From Gloeopeniophorella convolvens (taxonomy: Eukaryota; Basidiomycota; Agaricomycetes; Russulales), in contig WTXD01000089.1 in NCBI GenBank assembly GCA_022496205.1, forward strand, positions 1 through 64,000: a stretch of 64,000 bases of DNA, given 5' to 3'. The number at the start of each line of letters is the position of its first letter. The first letter of the stretch is position 1. The notes beneath the pieces were generated by a model. The model was not told where the DNA came from. It did no database searches and saw only the letters and a program-made list of their open reading frames with translations. A program made the translations under genes and the position numbers. Below, in pieces: positions 53,034 through 64,000 of the stretch.

Positions 53034-55561
53034 CAATACTGGTGACTATCTTTGTAAAGTGAAACATGGTAATATTCATATTATGGTCGTCTTTCCAACC
53101 ATGAATATTATTTCACTATAGTAACACTGAAGTATCAGCCCCATAGTAAATACTTTTATAGAGTACATTATACTATTATTATAAAAATAAATACCTTCAA
53201 CACCATTATAAATACAACAGTATATACTATGTCCTATACTACTAATACTACTAGATACTATAGTAAAATAAATGCTATATTATCAGCACCATTATAAACA
53301 CTATAGTAAACTTAATACTATATTATTAGCATTCTAATAATTACTATAGTAAAGTATGCACTATACTATTAGTACTATTGTAAATACTATAGTAAATTGT
53401 ATACTGACTATAGAATAGTATTTTAGTAAATACTATATTACTATATAATCTACTATAGTAAATACTACCAAGATAAGGATTAATTTGAGAGATTAATAAA
53501 ATCTAAATAATAGATAAGATCTGATAGTAAGATCTTAGTAGTAGAGTAGTAGTGATATAAGAGATCTTAGTAGTAGATTAAAGATAATAGATATCAGATA
53601 ATAGTAATAAGAGAAGATCTAACTAATAGATTAAAAGATCTATATATCAGATAAAAGCAAAAATAAGATCTAAATAAGATTAAATCTATAGATAATGTGA
53701 GATAATAGATAAGGTTGTATTGATAGGTAGACTTATCTATTAATAGTAATCAATAAAAAGATCTAAATGATAGCTAGCTATAAATTTATAGGCTTCTTAT
53801 ATGTAAGACTATTAGTAGAGTGAGAGGTTGGATAAGCTTACCAGCCAATAATATTAAAACTTACTTATAGTATGCATGTAGAAGGAGGTAGGATAGAGAA
53901 TATATAGGTAGAAAATAAGCTATAGTTGTAGAGATCAAGAGAAATATACTAACAGTACTATTATAGTACAAGATACATATAGGAGCATTACAAGTAGATA
54001 GTCTAGGAACTACTGAGCAATATATAGAGTCTTATATATTACTAGAGACTCTTAAGGCACATTTAATCTAATGTTACCCTCTTAGCCTATAGAGATAAAG
54101 CTAGGTATAAGCAATATTGTTATTACTAGTAGGTTGTATTCATGCAGCCTAGCATAGAACTCTCTACATATGAGATATTACTAATGTGAGTAGTGAATAT
54201 GGGCCTTATTGGTAAAGTAGCTTTAAAGAAGTTATATGATGAGGCATATGACTGTGGTTTAAATAAGTCTAAACTTAGTTTATAAATATAAGTAGGGTGA
54301 CTCACTACTAGCTAATAATAATATTAGCTAAAGTGTAACCTATTTGACCTTACTTCCTAATCTACATATAGTCTAGATCCTAGTAGCTTAGTTAGTGTAT
54401 TCTTTTATAGTATAGAGATATTCATAATAGTCTTAGCTTCTTAGCTTTAACCTTCTATAATCTACTAGAGTTAGTGGTACTTTCAGTATACTTAAAAAGC
54501 CACTATAGGCTAAGAGTGTGGCATTAGATTAAATGTGTCTTAAGAGTCTCTAGTAATATATAAGACTCTATATATTGCTCAGTAGTTCCTAGACTATCTA
54601 CTTGTAATGCTCCTATATGTATCTTGTACTATAATAGTACTGTTAGTATATTTCTCTTGATCTCTACAACTATAGCTTATTTTCTACCTATATATTCTCT
54701 ATCCTACCTCCTTCTACATGCATACTATAAGTAAGTTTTAATATTATTGGCTGGTAAGCTTATCCAACCTCTCACTCTACTAATAGTCTTACATATAAGA
54801 AGCCTATAAATTTATAGCTAGCTATCATTTAGATCTTTTTATTGATTACTATTAATAGATAAGTCTACCTATCAATACAACCTTATCTATTATCTCACAT
54901 TATCTATAGATTTAATCTTATTTAGATCTTATTTTTGCTTTTATCTGATATATAGATCTTTTAATCTATTAGTTAGATCTTCTCTTATTACTATTATCTG
55001 ATATCTATTATCTTTAATCTACTACTAAGATCTCTTATATCACTACTACTCTACTACTAAGATCTTACTATCAGATCTTATCTATTATTTAGATTTTATT
55101 AATCTCTCAAATTAATCCTTATCTTGGTAGTATTTACTATAGTAGATTATATAGTAATATAGTATTTACTAAAATACTATTCTATAGTCAGTATACAATT
55201 TACTATAGTATTTACAATAGTACTAATAGTATAGTGCATACTTTACTATAGTAATTATTAGAATGCTAATAATATAGTATTAAGTTTACTATAGTGTTTA
55301 TAATGGTGCTGATAATATAGCATTTATTTTACTATAGTATCTAGTAGTATTAGTAGTATAGGACATAGTATATACTGTTGTATTTATAATGGTGTTGAAG
55401 GTATTTATTTTTATAATAATAGTATAATGTACTCTATAAAAGTATTTACTATGGGGCTGATACTTCAGTGTTACTATAGTGAAATAATATTCATGGTTGG
55501 AAAGACGACCATAATATGAATATTACCATGTTTCACTTTACAAAGATAATCACCAGGGCTC
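53034..55561. mobile_element. Foldback element FB-3 (subfamily B), 2528 bp
   Basis: It is inserted in the 5' LTR of element 3 with the duplication ATTTCTC (53027-53033 and 55562-55568). The inverted arms are about 1040 bp with a spacer of about 440 bp (about 54080-54515). The ends are identical in type and orientation to FB-2 (left CAATACTGGTGACTATC, right CACCAGGGCTC). The spacer (tagcctatagagataaagct at the left) is the reverse complement of the FB-2 spacer. There is no useful ORF. Confidence 0.9.
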
Positions 55562-55719
55562 ATTTCTCGTAGTACTTAAGGCGTAGCAGTTGTACTCTAA
55601 GGCCTTAAGCCTGTTCTCCTTTGTCAATCGACGAGGTTACCAGGGATTCCGCGTGAGGGACTTGTCTGCCCAAGTATCGCGAGGTTTCCAGCTTTTGACT
55701 TCTACGTACCGGAGGCCGA

Positions 55720-57444
55720 TTGCCTCCACTCGAAGACATCACGTCTTACCCAGGATCCCGTGCACACTCTCGTGCACCGTCGAGGACCGGCTCACATCGA
55801 GACCGACTTAACGAACCTTGCTCGTCTCAGCCCTCGCCAGCCCCACTCGCGCCGGCTCAGGCCGTGACATTAGAACAGGCTTCTCAGTCTCGAGAGCCGA
55901 CGATCGCAGAACTTGTACCCATTCGACTTCCCTTCGCTCAGGACGAGGACGTCGCACCCATCGAACTTAGGGGAGAAGGCCTACAAGGCATCTTCCACGA
56001 CTGAGAAAATGGTTACTATCTGATCCTTAGTGGACAAACTCTACGAGTCCACTTCTCGAGTGACCAAGGCTGGAACTACGTCCAGTGGTCCGGAATTCAC
56101 CAAAGATACGAGGTTACTTCACCCGTAATCGCATCAGGAATACCGAGCCGAGACCAAGTGGTACAGTGGTTTCGCGACCACCCCATCCACGATTCCCCAG
56201 AACATACGACTCCCACTTCTACACAACCTCAGAACACCTCCGACCTCACAGGCGTTACACAACGCCTCGAAGAAGCCGCCGCGGCACTCATTTCCCCGAC
56301 ACCTGATCCAGCACCCCTATCAGCACGCGAGATGGCTGAAGAAACTCGAGTCGACTCTACAATCACCGCAGCCCGTCGAGATAATGGGAAGCTTACAGGG
56401 AAGCCCCATTCATCTTCAACGGAGAATCTAAACGCTATGCCGACTTCATGCGGCAGTTTAACCTCTACGCATTCCTGAATGACGATAACTCGACATTCAC
56501 CGACCCCCTGAAAAAGATCTCTTTCTGCCTCACGTACTTTCGAGGCGCCATTGTGACCGACTGGGTCCAAAGGCAGATCAAATGGCTCGAAAGAATCAGA
56601 AAGAACGACGTCCACGACCCACCAGTACCCTTCGCGACAAGGGAACTGCCTGGACGGTGTTTAAAGACACCCTTGACAAGCGATTCCTAAATCGAGGAAC
56701 CGCCGTCAACGCCAAACTCCTCCTGGCGAACATGAAGTTCCGAGCTCCTGAACCGATTGAGGAGTATATCGGGAAGTTCCGCACTCTCGCGGAAAGAGGG
56801 AACTTCGACCTTAATGCTGAATCCACCATCATCATGTTCCTTCGATCGTTTCCAAACGCCCTCGTCCGGGAAACCGCACGACAGGGGGGAGACGTATTCG
56901 GAGTAAATCCCGGCAGTACGCGGTGGACCTTCGACACATGGGCAGAGAAGCTGTGCGATCAGCAGCTTCAATATCAGCTCATGAAGGAGATATATGGGAA
57001 CCAGGAGAATACACGACAGCAGCCACGATTCCAGATACGACGACCAGGAGGAGGAGGAGGACAGCCACCTCGAAACGACGGAGTAGTCCCCATGGACGTA
57101 GACACGTTGACGGTCAACCAGACCCAAACGTTTGTCCACCAGAAAGGAAAAAGCTCACACCCGACGAACGTACCCAGTATATGCAGCAGGGTCGTTGTTT
57201 CCACTGCGGCCAGCAAGGACACGTTTCACGTTCCTGCCCGCAAAAGGACTCACGTCCTCGGGAAACACGCCAGCGCCAGGTCGACGTAACCGACACCACA
57301 CCATCGACTTCCTCCCCCACTCCTATCTCCCCACAAACGTTCGCAGCATACCTAGCGAACACATCCGACGACGAGAAGGAATCCATCTTCAAAGTCCTCG
57401 AGAAGGACAAGGATTTCAGCGTCCAGGATTTTCAACAAGCTTGA
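55720..57444 (+). pseudogene. Gypsy-1 element 3 gag, several breaks
   Basis: It is homologous to the other Gag frames. There is a TGA at 56002-56004 and frameshifts near 56400, 56645 and 57150 (the last in the run before the zinc knuckle, aaaggaaaaagc). Intact stretches include FLNDDNSTFTDPLKKISFCL, the long FRAPEPIEEYIGKFRTLAER region and the zinc knuckle near 57190. The N-terminal third is the most diverged of the three copies (PIRLPFAQDEDVAPIELRGE). Confidence 0.85.
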
Positions 57445-60400
57445 GTAGAGCGATCCTTACTCGAGCCATCTTCAGCACCGATGTACTAGTACGACTCTCC
57501 TATGCCGAAAATGCGATCAGAGTTCCCCTTTACATCAGGAGTGCACATAAAAGGATCGACGACAAAGCCCTGGTCGACAGCGGGGCTACCGATAACATCA
57601 TAGACTGGAAGGTCGTAAAACAACACGGCCTTCAAGTGAAACGACTCCTCCATCCCCGCATCATTCGAAACGCGGATGGAACGCGAAACCGATCCGGTGA
57701 TATTACGCATTACACCGAGTTGAGGTATCAGCTGGAGGAAAATCACATTCCCAGCGCTTCTACATTTCCAGTATCGGAGGAGAATGCATCATCCTCGGAT
57801 TCCCTGGCTACGATTGTTCCAACCCCCGATCTTGTGGGGCGAACGACGAGTAGCAGATGACTTTCATCCTATCACCCTCTCCACATCAGACGCATCCTCG
57901 TGGAAACCCACACCCACGACGTTCAGAGCGGGAGCACGCGTATCGAATATCCGTTCCCTGGAGGGATGGGAAGAAGAGGCACGCTCCCACGTACAACTCT
58001 ACCTTGCGGAATAGAACCCCTGAATGTAGGACCAGAGGACGAGATCTACTTTGGTTCTCTGCCGGAACTTGTCGACGAGGTTCGCCTCTTCCGAGTTACC
58101 CAGGCGCAGCAGCTCGCAGAAGCTGCTATAGACCCGAATAAGGTCAAAAAGGACCCCATTCCCCCGCACTACCGACGTTTCGACAAGGTGTTCAGCGAGG
58201 AGGCAGCGCAGAGGTTCCCCGAGTCGCGACCATGGGACCACCCCATAGACTTAAAGGAAGACGCGCCGGCCTCGCTCCCTTGTAAAATATACCCGCTATC
58301 CCCTTCCGAACAGACGGCTCTTGAGTCCTTCCTGGACGAGCACTTGAAGAAGGGGTATATTCGACCATCGAACTCTCCCTACGCATCCCCGTTCTTCTTT
58401 GTTAAAAAGAAGGACGGGAAACTCCGACCGGTGCAGGACTACCGACAGCTAAACACCTACACCGTGAAGAACCACTATCCCCTCCCGCTCATAGAGGAGA
58501 TACTCCATAAACTCCAGACCGCCCGACTCTACACTAAGTTCGACGTACGATGGGGATATAACAATATCCGCATCAAAGAAGGCGACCAGTGGAAAGCAGC
58601 GTTCAAAACGAACCGCGGCTTCTTCGAACCCATGGTCATGTACTTCGGACTTACGAACTCCCCATCCACGTTCCAGACTATGATGAACGAATTGTTCAAA
58701 GACGAGATCAATTCAGGTCTCGTGTTCATCTACATGGACGATATCCTTATCGCGACCCCCGACGACATCGATCTCCATAGACGCATGGTCGAACGAGTTC
58801 TTCAGAAGCTCCTCGACAATGATCTCTACCTAAAACCGGAGAAGTGCACCTTCGAGAGCACGAAGGTGGACTACCTCGGTATGATCCTGAACGGTGATCA
58901 GATCGAGATGGACCCCGTAAAGCTTGACGGTATTAGGAACTGGCCCGTTCCGAAGACCGTTAAGCAGGTACGAGCGTTCCTTGGGTTTGGAAACTTCTAC
59001 CGCCGATTCATCAGAGACTTTGGTAAGATCGCACGACCATTGAATACCCTTACAAAAAACGACACCCCATTCCTTTGGACTGATGAATGTCAGGACGCTT
59101 ACGAACGACTCAAGGACGCCTTCTTATCAAATCCCGTACTTATTCACGTTGATCACGATAAACCCTTCTTCCTCGAGACAGACGCTTCATCTTTCGCCTG
59201 CGGTGCAGTACTTTCTCAGAAGGGTGTCGATGGACGACGACACCCTATTGCATACTATTCTCACTCCTTTGCCCCCGTCGAACAACGATACGATGTGTAC
59301 GACCGAGAACTCTTAGCTATCATCAAAGCGCTAAAGGAATGGCGCCATTACCTAGCAGGAGCCAGATACCCCATTACGATACTCACGGACCACTGTAACT
59401 TATTATTTTTTAAGGAAACTTGAAAGGTCTCGCACCGACAATCGCGGTGGTACGAAGACCTTGCCGAGTTTAACTACGTCATCCAGCACGTCCCTGGTAA
59501 ACAGCATACCCCCGCGGACGCCCTCTCTCGACGACCCGACCACGACGACGGCTCCATCGAACACGAAGAAATAGCCATACTCCTCCCGAAATCTTCGACG
59601 TTCCTGACGGAACACCATCCATCGAAGATCGCGTCAGAGTCGCCCAACTATGGGGTGACAAGACAAAGGCGCCGGCTGGATGTACGAAACAGTCGGACGG
59701 ATGGTGGCGCACCGAGAAAGGACAACTCTGGATACCTGCCGACACCGACGAAACACTCAGGCGCGATATCGTTCACGCCCATCATGACACACCTTCCGCC
59801 GGACACCCCGGCATTACAAACACCCAGGAACTGATACGGCGACAGTGGGACTGGCCAGGGCTTAACGAGTTCGTCAAGAACTACGTTAATGGATGCGCTG
59901 ACTGTCAAGCGTTAAAAGTCCGGACCAATAGGCAGAAACCGGAGCTTATGCCGATCCATGCCAATCCGGATGCCGGCCTTTCCAGACAGTGTCCATGGAC
60001 TTCATCGTGAAGTTACCAATCTCCCGCGGCTTTGACTCGATTCTCGTCGTCGTCGACCATGATTGCACAAAAGGGGCAGTATTCATACCCTGTAACGAGT
60101 CAATCACCGCCGAAGGAGTAGCAAACTTTACCTGGATAATGTCTACCGCCGATTTGGACTCCCTCGCCGTATCATTTCCGACCGCGATCCCCGTTTCGCA
60201 TCCTCCTTCACCCGCGAGCTCTGCCGACGCCTTGGTATCAGCCAGAACATCTCGACGGCTATCACCCCCAGACTGACGGACAGACTGAGCGCGTTAATCA
60301 ACAACTCGAACAGTACCTCCGATTCTGGGTGAACGGCAGACAGGATGACTGGGCCGACTGGCTTCCCTTCGCCGAATTCTCACATAACTCCTGGAAGAGC

Positions 60401-61053
60401 TCTGCGACGAAACTGTCCCCATTCGAAGCCCTGATGGGCTATCACCCTCATTCCGATTGGCCGATAGGAACGGCCTCATCTATACCCCGAATTACTGATA
60501 GACTTGAACTGCTACGCAGTCACCGCCTCGCTGCGCGAAAGCCCTAGAATGGACAGCTGACATGATGAACGGAAGGCAGGTGGTCAGCTGCCTACGATGG
60601 AAGAAGGGGACCTTGTGTGGCTCGAAGGGACTCACCTACCACAGCATATCCAACGCTGAACTGGCCCCTCGACGTCACGGCCATTCCGCATCATACGGAA
60701 ATTGTCCCCCGTGACATTCCACTGAACTTCCCCATCGATGAAGATTCACGACGTGTTCACGTGTCCGCCTTCTACCTATCGCGAGACCAGAGACATGGAA
60801 AGAATTCCTCGTCCCTCCTGACCTTATCGAAGGCGAGGAAGAATACGAAGTCGAGTCCATTAGAAATTCCCGTTTCTTCCGCCGTCAACTGCAGTACCTG
60901 GTGAAATGGAAGGGTTACCCCGACTCTGATAACGAGTGGGTCGCAGCCTCTGACACCAATGCGGACGATCTGGTGACCGCTTACCACATGGAACATCCGA
61001 ATGCCCCAGGACCGACATCCGATGCTCTATCTAAGCGCCGAGGTCGACGCTGA
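57441..61053 (+). pseudogene. Gypsy-1 element 3 pol, decayed
   Basis: It is homologous to element 1 pol but about 32 nt shorter in total. Frameshifts occur near 57720 (protease C-terminal side) and 58010, with a TGA at 59421 (CGA in the other copies). Further deletions lie near 59590, 59975, 60130, 60265, 60540 and through 60560-60830. The central RT-RNase H part (58030-59420) is open and has FIYMDDILIATP. The chromodomain is still readable near 60840-60950. Confidence 0.88.
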
Positions 61054-61160
61054 CTATAAGAGGGGGGTAATTTTCATCGTCCTCTTCAGCGACTTCAGTC
61101 ACTCTAGCGATCACAACGTTCTACTCGACGTCTTACCCATCCCCACTTCCTACTCCTACC

Positions 61161-62520
61161 ATGTCTCCCGTTCCCACCACCGTTTCTTCTGTTTCCTCCA
61201 TTGAATCTTCCTCGCCTGCTCCCTGTCCTATCCCTAACATCGAATACCTTCGCACCGACACCGACTCTATCGCCAGCTCCCGCGCTCCGACCCCTCCCAC
61301 CTTCTTCGAGGAAACTATGATGACCACCGAAGGAGTACGTATCCGATACCCGTTCCCATCCGCTCAGCGTCAGTCAGCGACATCGCTCCTTCGAGCCCGA
61401 AGGTGGAGGCCGTAACAGCAAAGGCCGAACTGACGAGCCCTCGCGTCGAAGGAGCAGCTACTATCCTTGCTCAGTTCGTACCAGCCTCCACGCTCCCTAG
61501 GTCCGGTACCCCTGTCGGCCCTACTCATGTCGTCGTGGGTAACACGATCATCGACCTGGACGAAGAAGAGAGCGAGAGGAAGCGCGTCAAAGGACGCAAC
61601 CAGGACTATCTCGACCATCTCATCACAGCGACGTTCGAGAATGTAGGGTTCAACTGGGACTTGAAATCGGTTCGCTTAACCGACATGAAAGCCCAGCTGT
61701 CCAAACGGTTCTACGAGCGAATCGACGACTGCTCCTCCACGCGCTGGTACGCCCTGACGACAGACTACCGCAAAGGCATGATAGCGGAGCTCAGCGAGGA
61801 GCTTATGACGGTCCTTATCCGGCTGGCCGACAACGCCTATCAGGCCCTTCGTCTAAAAAACCCCCGACTCCCACGCGACCTCCTTGCCGAAGGATTTTTC
61901 CGTAACGACCAACACACGATCACCTCCGAGACCATTCGTTCGAAGTACGACGGCCGCCTCATCATCGCTCCTTGGGTTCGAAAGGTCACCGACGCACCAT
62001 GCCCGTTTATGGTCGCGGTCGAAGACGAATACGACGAGATGGACACCTGTATCGAACTCTACGCGACCCCCGTCCGCCATAAGAAGCCCGACCATCTCGC
62101 CCTCGAACCGAGGACCGTCTCATGGCGCAGGACAACCATCTCCTCGGTATCGTCCGAGACCTGTGGGACAACGGACTCACGGCCGACGCATTTCGCCTAG
62201 GACAGGAGATGCACAAGAGGAAGCGCGTCCAGTACGACCTCGACGCACTGAAGAGGAAACGTGCAGACGCGAACATGCGCATCCTCCAGATCCGAAGGCG
62301 ACTCGAGGCTGCCTGCCTCGAGTCTCGCGTACAGGCGGTTCATAACGCGCAGATGAACTCACCCAATCGCGTCACGCCACTCATGCATCATTGGTCGAGT
62401 AGGATCTGGGCGGAGGAAGAGACGATGCTTGCGAGGCGTCTTGCGAGGCAGGGACCGGCGGAGAGGCCCGAAGGTACGAGCGATCACGACGTGGACTTTG
62501 GTACGCAGAACGAGGATTGA
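61161..62520 (+). pseudogene. Gypsy-1 element 3 ORF3, two frameshifts
   Basis: At 1360 nt it is two bases shorter than the other copies, from one-base deletions near 61345 and 62107. All conserved blocks of the accessory protein can be read across the three frames. The start context ctaccATGTCTCC and the stop are conserved. Confidence 0.85.
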
Positions 62521-62554
62521 AGTCGAGGCGACTTCAGACATGAAAGGGACGCAA

Positions 62555-63098
62555 TGTCACGAACTGTACGATACAATTTCTTTTCCTTATCTTTTCCTCC
62601 TTGTACGATACGAGCTCCATTCCGACTCCATGACTCGGGGACGCTTATCTTTCATTCGTCATACGATTCCCTCATACTTCTTGACGCGCCCCTTATGCCA
62701 TTGGATACCTACTGTACTTCTACCTAGGAGACCCACCTTGAGTCCGCTCTGACTCGGTACGACTCGATACTAGGACGTTATGTAAACCACATTTCTCGTA
62801 GTACTTAAGGCGTAGCAGTTGTACTCTAAGGCCTTAAGCCTGTTCTCCTTTGTCAATCGACGAGGTTACCAGGGATTCCGCGTGAGGGACTTGTCTGCCC
62901 AAGTATCGCGAGGTTTCCAGCTTTTGACTTCTACGTACCGGAGGCCGATTGCCTCCACTCGAAGACATCACGTCTTACCCAGGATCCCGTGCACACTCTC
63001 GTGCACCGTCGAGGACCGGCTCACATCGAGACCGACTTAACGAACCTCGCTCGTCTCAGCCCTCGCCAGCCCCGCTCGCGCCGGCTCAGGCTGTGACA
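62555..63098 (+). mobile_element. Gypsy-1 element 3, 3' LTR
   Basis: This 544-bp LTR follows atgaaagggacgcaa. It contains accacatttctcgtag uninterrupted at the site where FB-3 sits in the 5' LTR, which shows the pre-insertion state and confirms the 7-bp duplication. Confidence 0.92.
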
Positions 63099-63317
63099 CT
63101 CGAGGCCGCCTGTCTGGAGTCCCGTGTACAGGTCGTCCATAACGCGCGGATGAACTCACCCAACCGCGTCACACCACTGATGCACCATTGGTCGAGTCGA
63201 ATCTGGGCGGAGGAGGAGACGATGCTTGCGAGGCGACTTGCGAGACAGGGGCCAGCTGAGAGGCGCGAAGGTACGAGCGATCACGACGTGGACTTTGGTA
63301 CGCAGAACGAGGATTGA
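63099..63317 (+). pseudogene. Gypsy-1 element 2 ORF3, last 71 codons
   Basis: It resumes with LEAACLESRVQVVHNARMNS after the CTCGA duplication and ends DVDFGTQNED with TGA at 63315. It is followed by the element 2 polypurine tract gtgaaagggacgcaa. Confidence 0.88.
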
Positions 63318-63351
63318 AGTCGAGGCGACTTCGAACGTGAAAGGGACGCAA

Positions 63352-63892
63352 TGTCACGAACTGTACGATACGTTTTCTTTTTCCTTATCTTTCCTGCACG
63401 ATACGAGCTCCGTTCCGGTTCCATGACTCGGGGACGCTTATCTTTTCATCCGTCATACGATTCCTTCACCATTCTTGACGCGCCCCTTATGCCATTGGAT
63501 ACCTACTGTACTTCTACCTAGGAGACCCACCTTGAGTCCGTTCTGACTCGGTAAGACTCGACACTAGGACATTATGTAAACCTCATCTCTTGTAGTACTT
63601 AAGGCGTAGCAGTTGTACTCTAAGGCCTTAAGCCTGTTCTCCTTTGTCAATCGACGAGGTTACCAGGGATTCCGCGTGAGGGACTAGTTTGCCCAAGTAT
63701 CGCGAGGTTTCCAGTCTCTGAACTCTACGTACCGGAGGCCGATTGCCTCCACTCGAAGACATCACGTCTCACCCAGGATCTCGTGCACATTCACGTGCAC
63801 CATCGAGGACCGGCTCATATCGAGACCGAACTACCGAACCTCGCTCGTCTCAGCCCTTGCCAGCCCCGCTCGCGCCGGCTCAGGCCGTGACA
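63352..63892 (+). mobile_element. Gypsy-1 element 2, 3' LTR
   Basis: It is 541 bp and partners 45763-46303. It is followed by TTTCT (63893-63897). Confidence 0.92.
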
Positions 63893-63897
63893 TTTCT

Positions 63898-64000
63898 AGT
63901 AAAGACTGCGAGTCTCTTGCCGACTTCTTGAAGGACTACAAGGAGCTCACCAACAGCTATGGACTCAATGCTAAGCAAAAGGTTGAAGCTGTTCTGCACT
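63898..64000 (+). pseudogene. Gag N-terminal fragment of another gypsy-like element, right part
   Basis: It continues the frame of 45512-45762: SSKDCESLADFLKDYKELTN then YGLNAKQKVEAVLH to the window edge. This helical pattern (FL..Y..L....L....K...V..Y) fits a retrotransposon Gag core. The element continues outside the window. Confidence 0.6.

Larger units (their letters stand above)
52790..63098 (+). mobile_element. Gypsy-1 element 3, nested in ORF3 of element 2
   Basis: It is flanked by the duplication CTCGA (52785-52789 and 63099-63103). The 5' LTR is split by foldback FB-3 (52790-53033 and 55569-55869); the 3' LTR is 62555-63098. Without FB-3 it is about 7774 bp. The LTRs differ by one indel and four substitutions, all four at CpG. 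The coding region has many one-base deletions despite the young LTRs. Confidence 0.92.
45763..63892 (+). mobile_element. Gypsy-1 element 2, containing element 3
   Basis: The 541-bp LTRs (45763-46303 and 63352-63892) are flanked by the exact duplication TTTCT (45758-45762 and 63893-63897). Without the nested element 3 it is about 7816 bp. The two LTRs differ at five sites, all CpG transitions. Gag has one stop and pol two stops, all CGA to TGA. ORF3 has no stop and is interrupted only by element 3. Confidence 0.93.

Noticed and set aside
53026..55568. An 8-bp duplication (CATTTCTC) that would make the foldbacks hAT-like
   Set aside because: The eighth base matches only at FB-3; at FB-1 and FB-2 the left base is A or T while the right base is always C, so C fits better as the element's last base.

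Overview
The window is a dense, nested cluster of transposable elements from a fungal genome, most likely an agaricomycete basidiomycete. The evidence is a Plavaka-type (KDZ) transposon gene, GC-rich chromodomain Ty3/gypsy and Ty1/copia elements, and short (33-82 nt) GT-AG introns with CTGAT/CTAAC-like branch sites. I saw no rRNA, tRNA, CRISPR array or clear housekeeping gene. Almost every element end could be fixed by TG...CA termini plus an exact target-site duplication (TSD).

Left part (1-22.6 kb). A Plavaka-type gene (1-1734, minus) carries a solo LTR. About 4 kb of mostly non-coding DNA with two arrays of a degenerate 20-bp repeat follows. Next come two pieces of one copia element (Copia-1): its 3' half on plus (5886-8644) and its 5' half on minus (11946-18589). 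They interrupt a second transposase-like gene, whose upstream exons lie on minus (8673-9536) and whose last exons lie on plus (18621-19944). Matching TSDs in opposite orientation (TGGGG at 8645, CCCCA at 18590) show that this was one insertion into one intron, later split by an inversion. The Copia-1 halves contain two foldback (long inverted-repeat) elements and a solo LTR inside another solo LTR. Two weak hypothetical genes lie at 21.3-22.6 kb.

Middle (22999-36494). Gypsy-2 has near-identical 868-bp LTRs and a TSD. Its gag-pol is broken by frameshifts. Between pol and the 3' LTR it carries an antisense five-exon gene (30979-35325) encoding an Arg/Glu-rich helix and a Zn2Cys6-like cysteine cluster. 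A foldback element is inserted in the last exon. A 34-bp polypurine-tract region is duplicated on both sides of this cargo.

Right part (36557-64000). The 5' end of a second copia family (Copia-2) is followed by three copies of a chromodomain gypsy (Gypsy-1). Element 1 is at 37702-45511. Element 2 (45763-63892) contains element 3 (52790-63098), whose 5' LTR contains a foldback element. Every Gypsy-1 copy carries a third ORF of about 453 aa between pol and the 3' LTR, in sense orientation. It is preceded by a TATA-like box and an extra polypurine tract, and I do not recognise the protein. Gypsy-1 appears to use Tf1-like self-priming: an 11-nt LTR segment is perfectly complementary to the primer-binding site.

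The strongest candidates for something undescribed are the two unrelated gypsy families that each place a non-retroviral gene between a duplicated polypurine tract and the 3' LTR, and the foldback family with 7-bp TSDs whose central spacer has flipped relative to its ends. Mutations between paired LTRs fall almost entirely at CpG sites, which suggests cytosine methylation of these elements.
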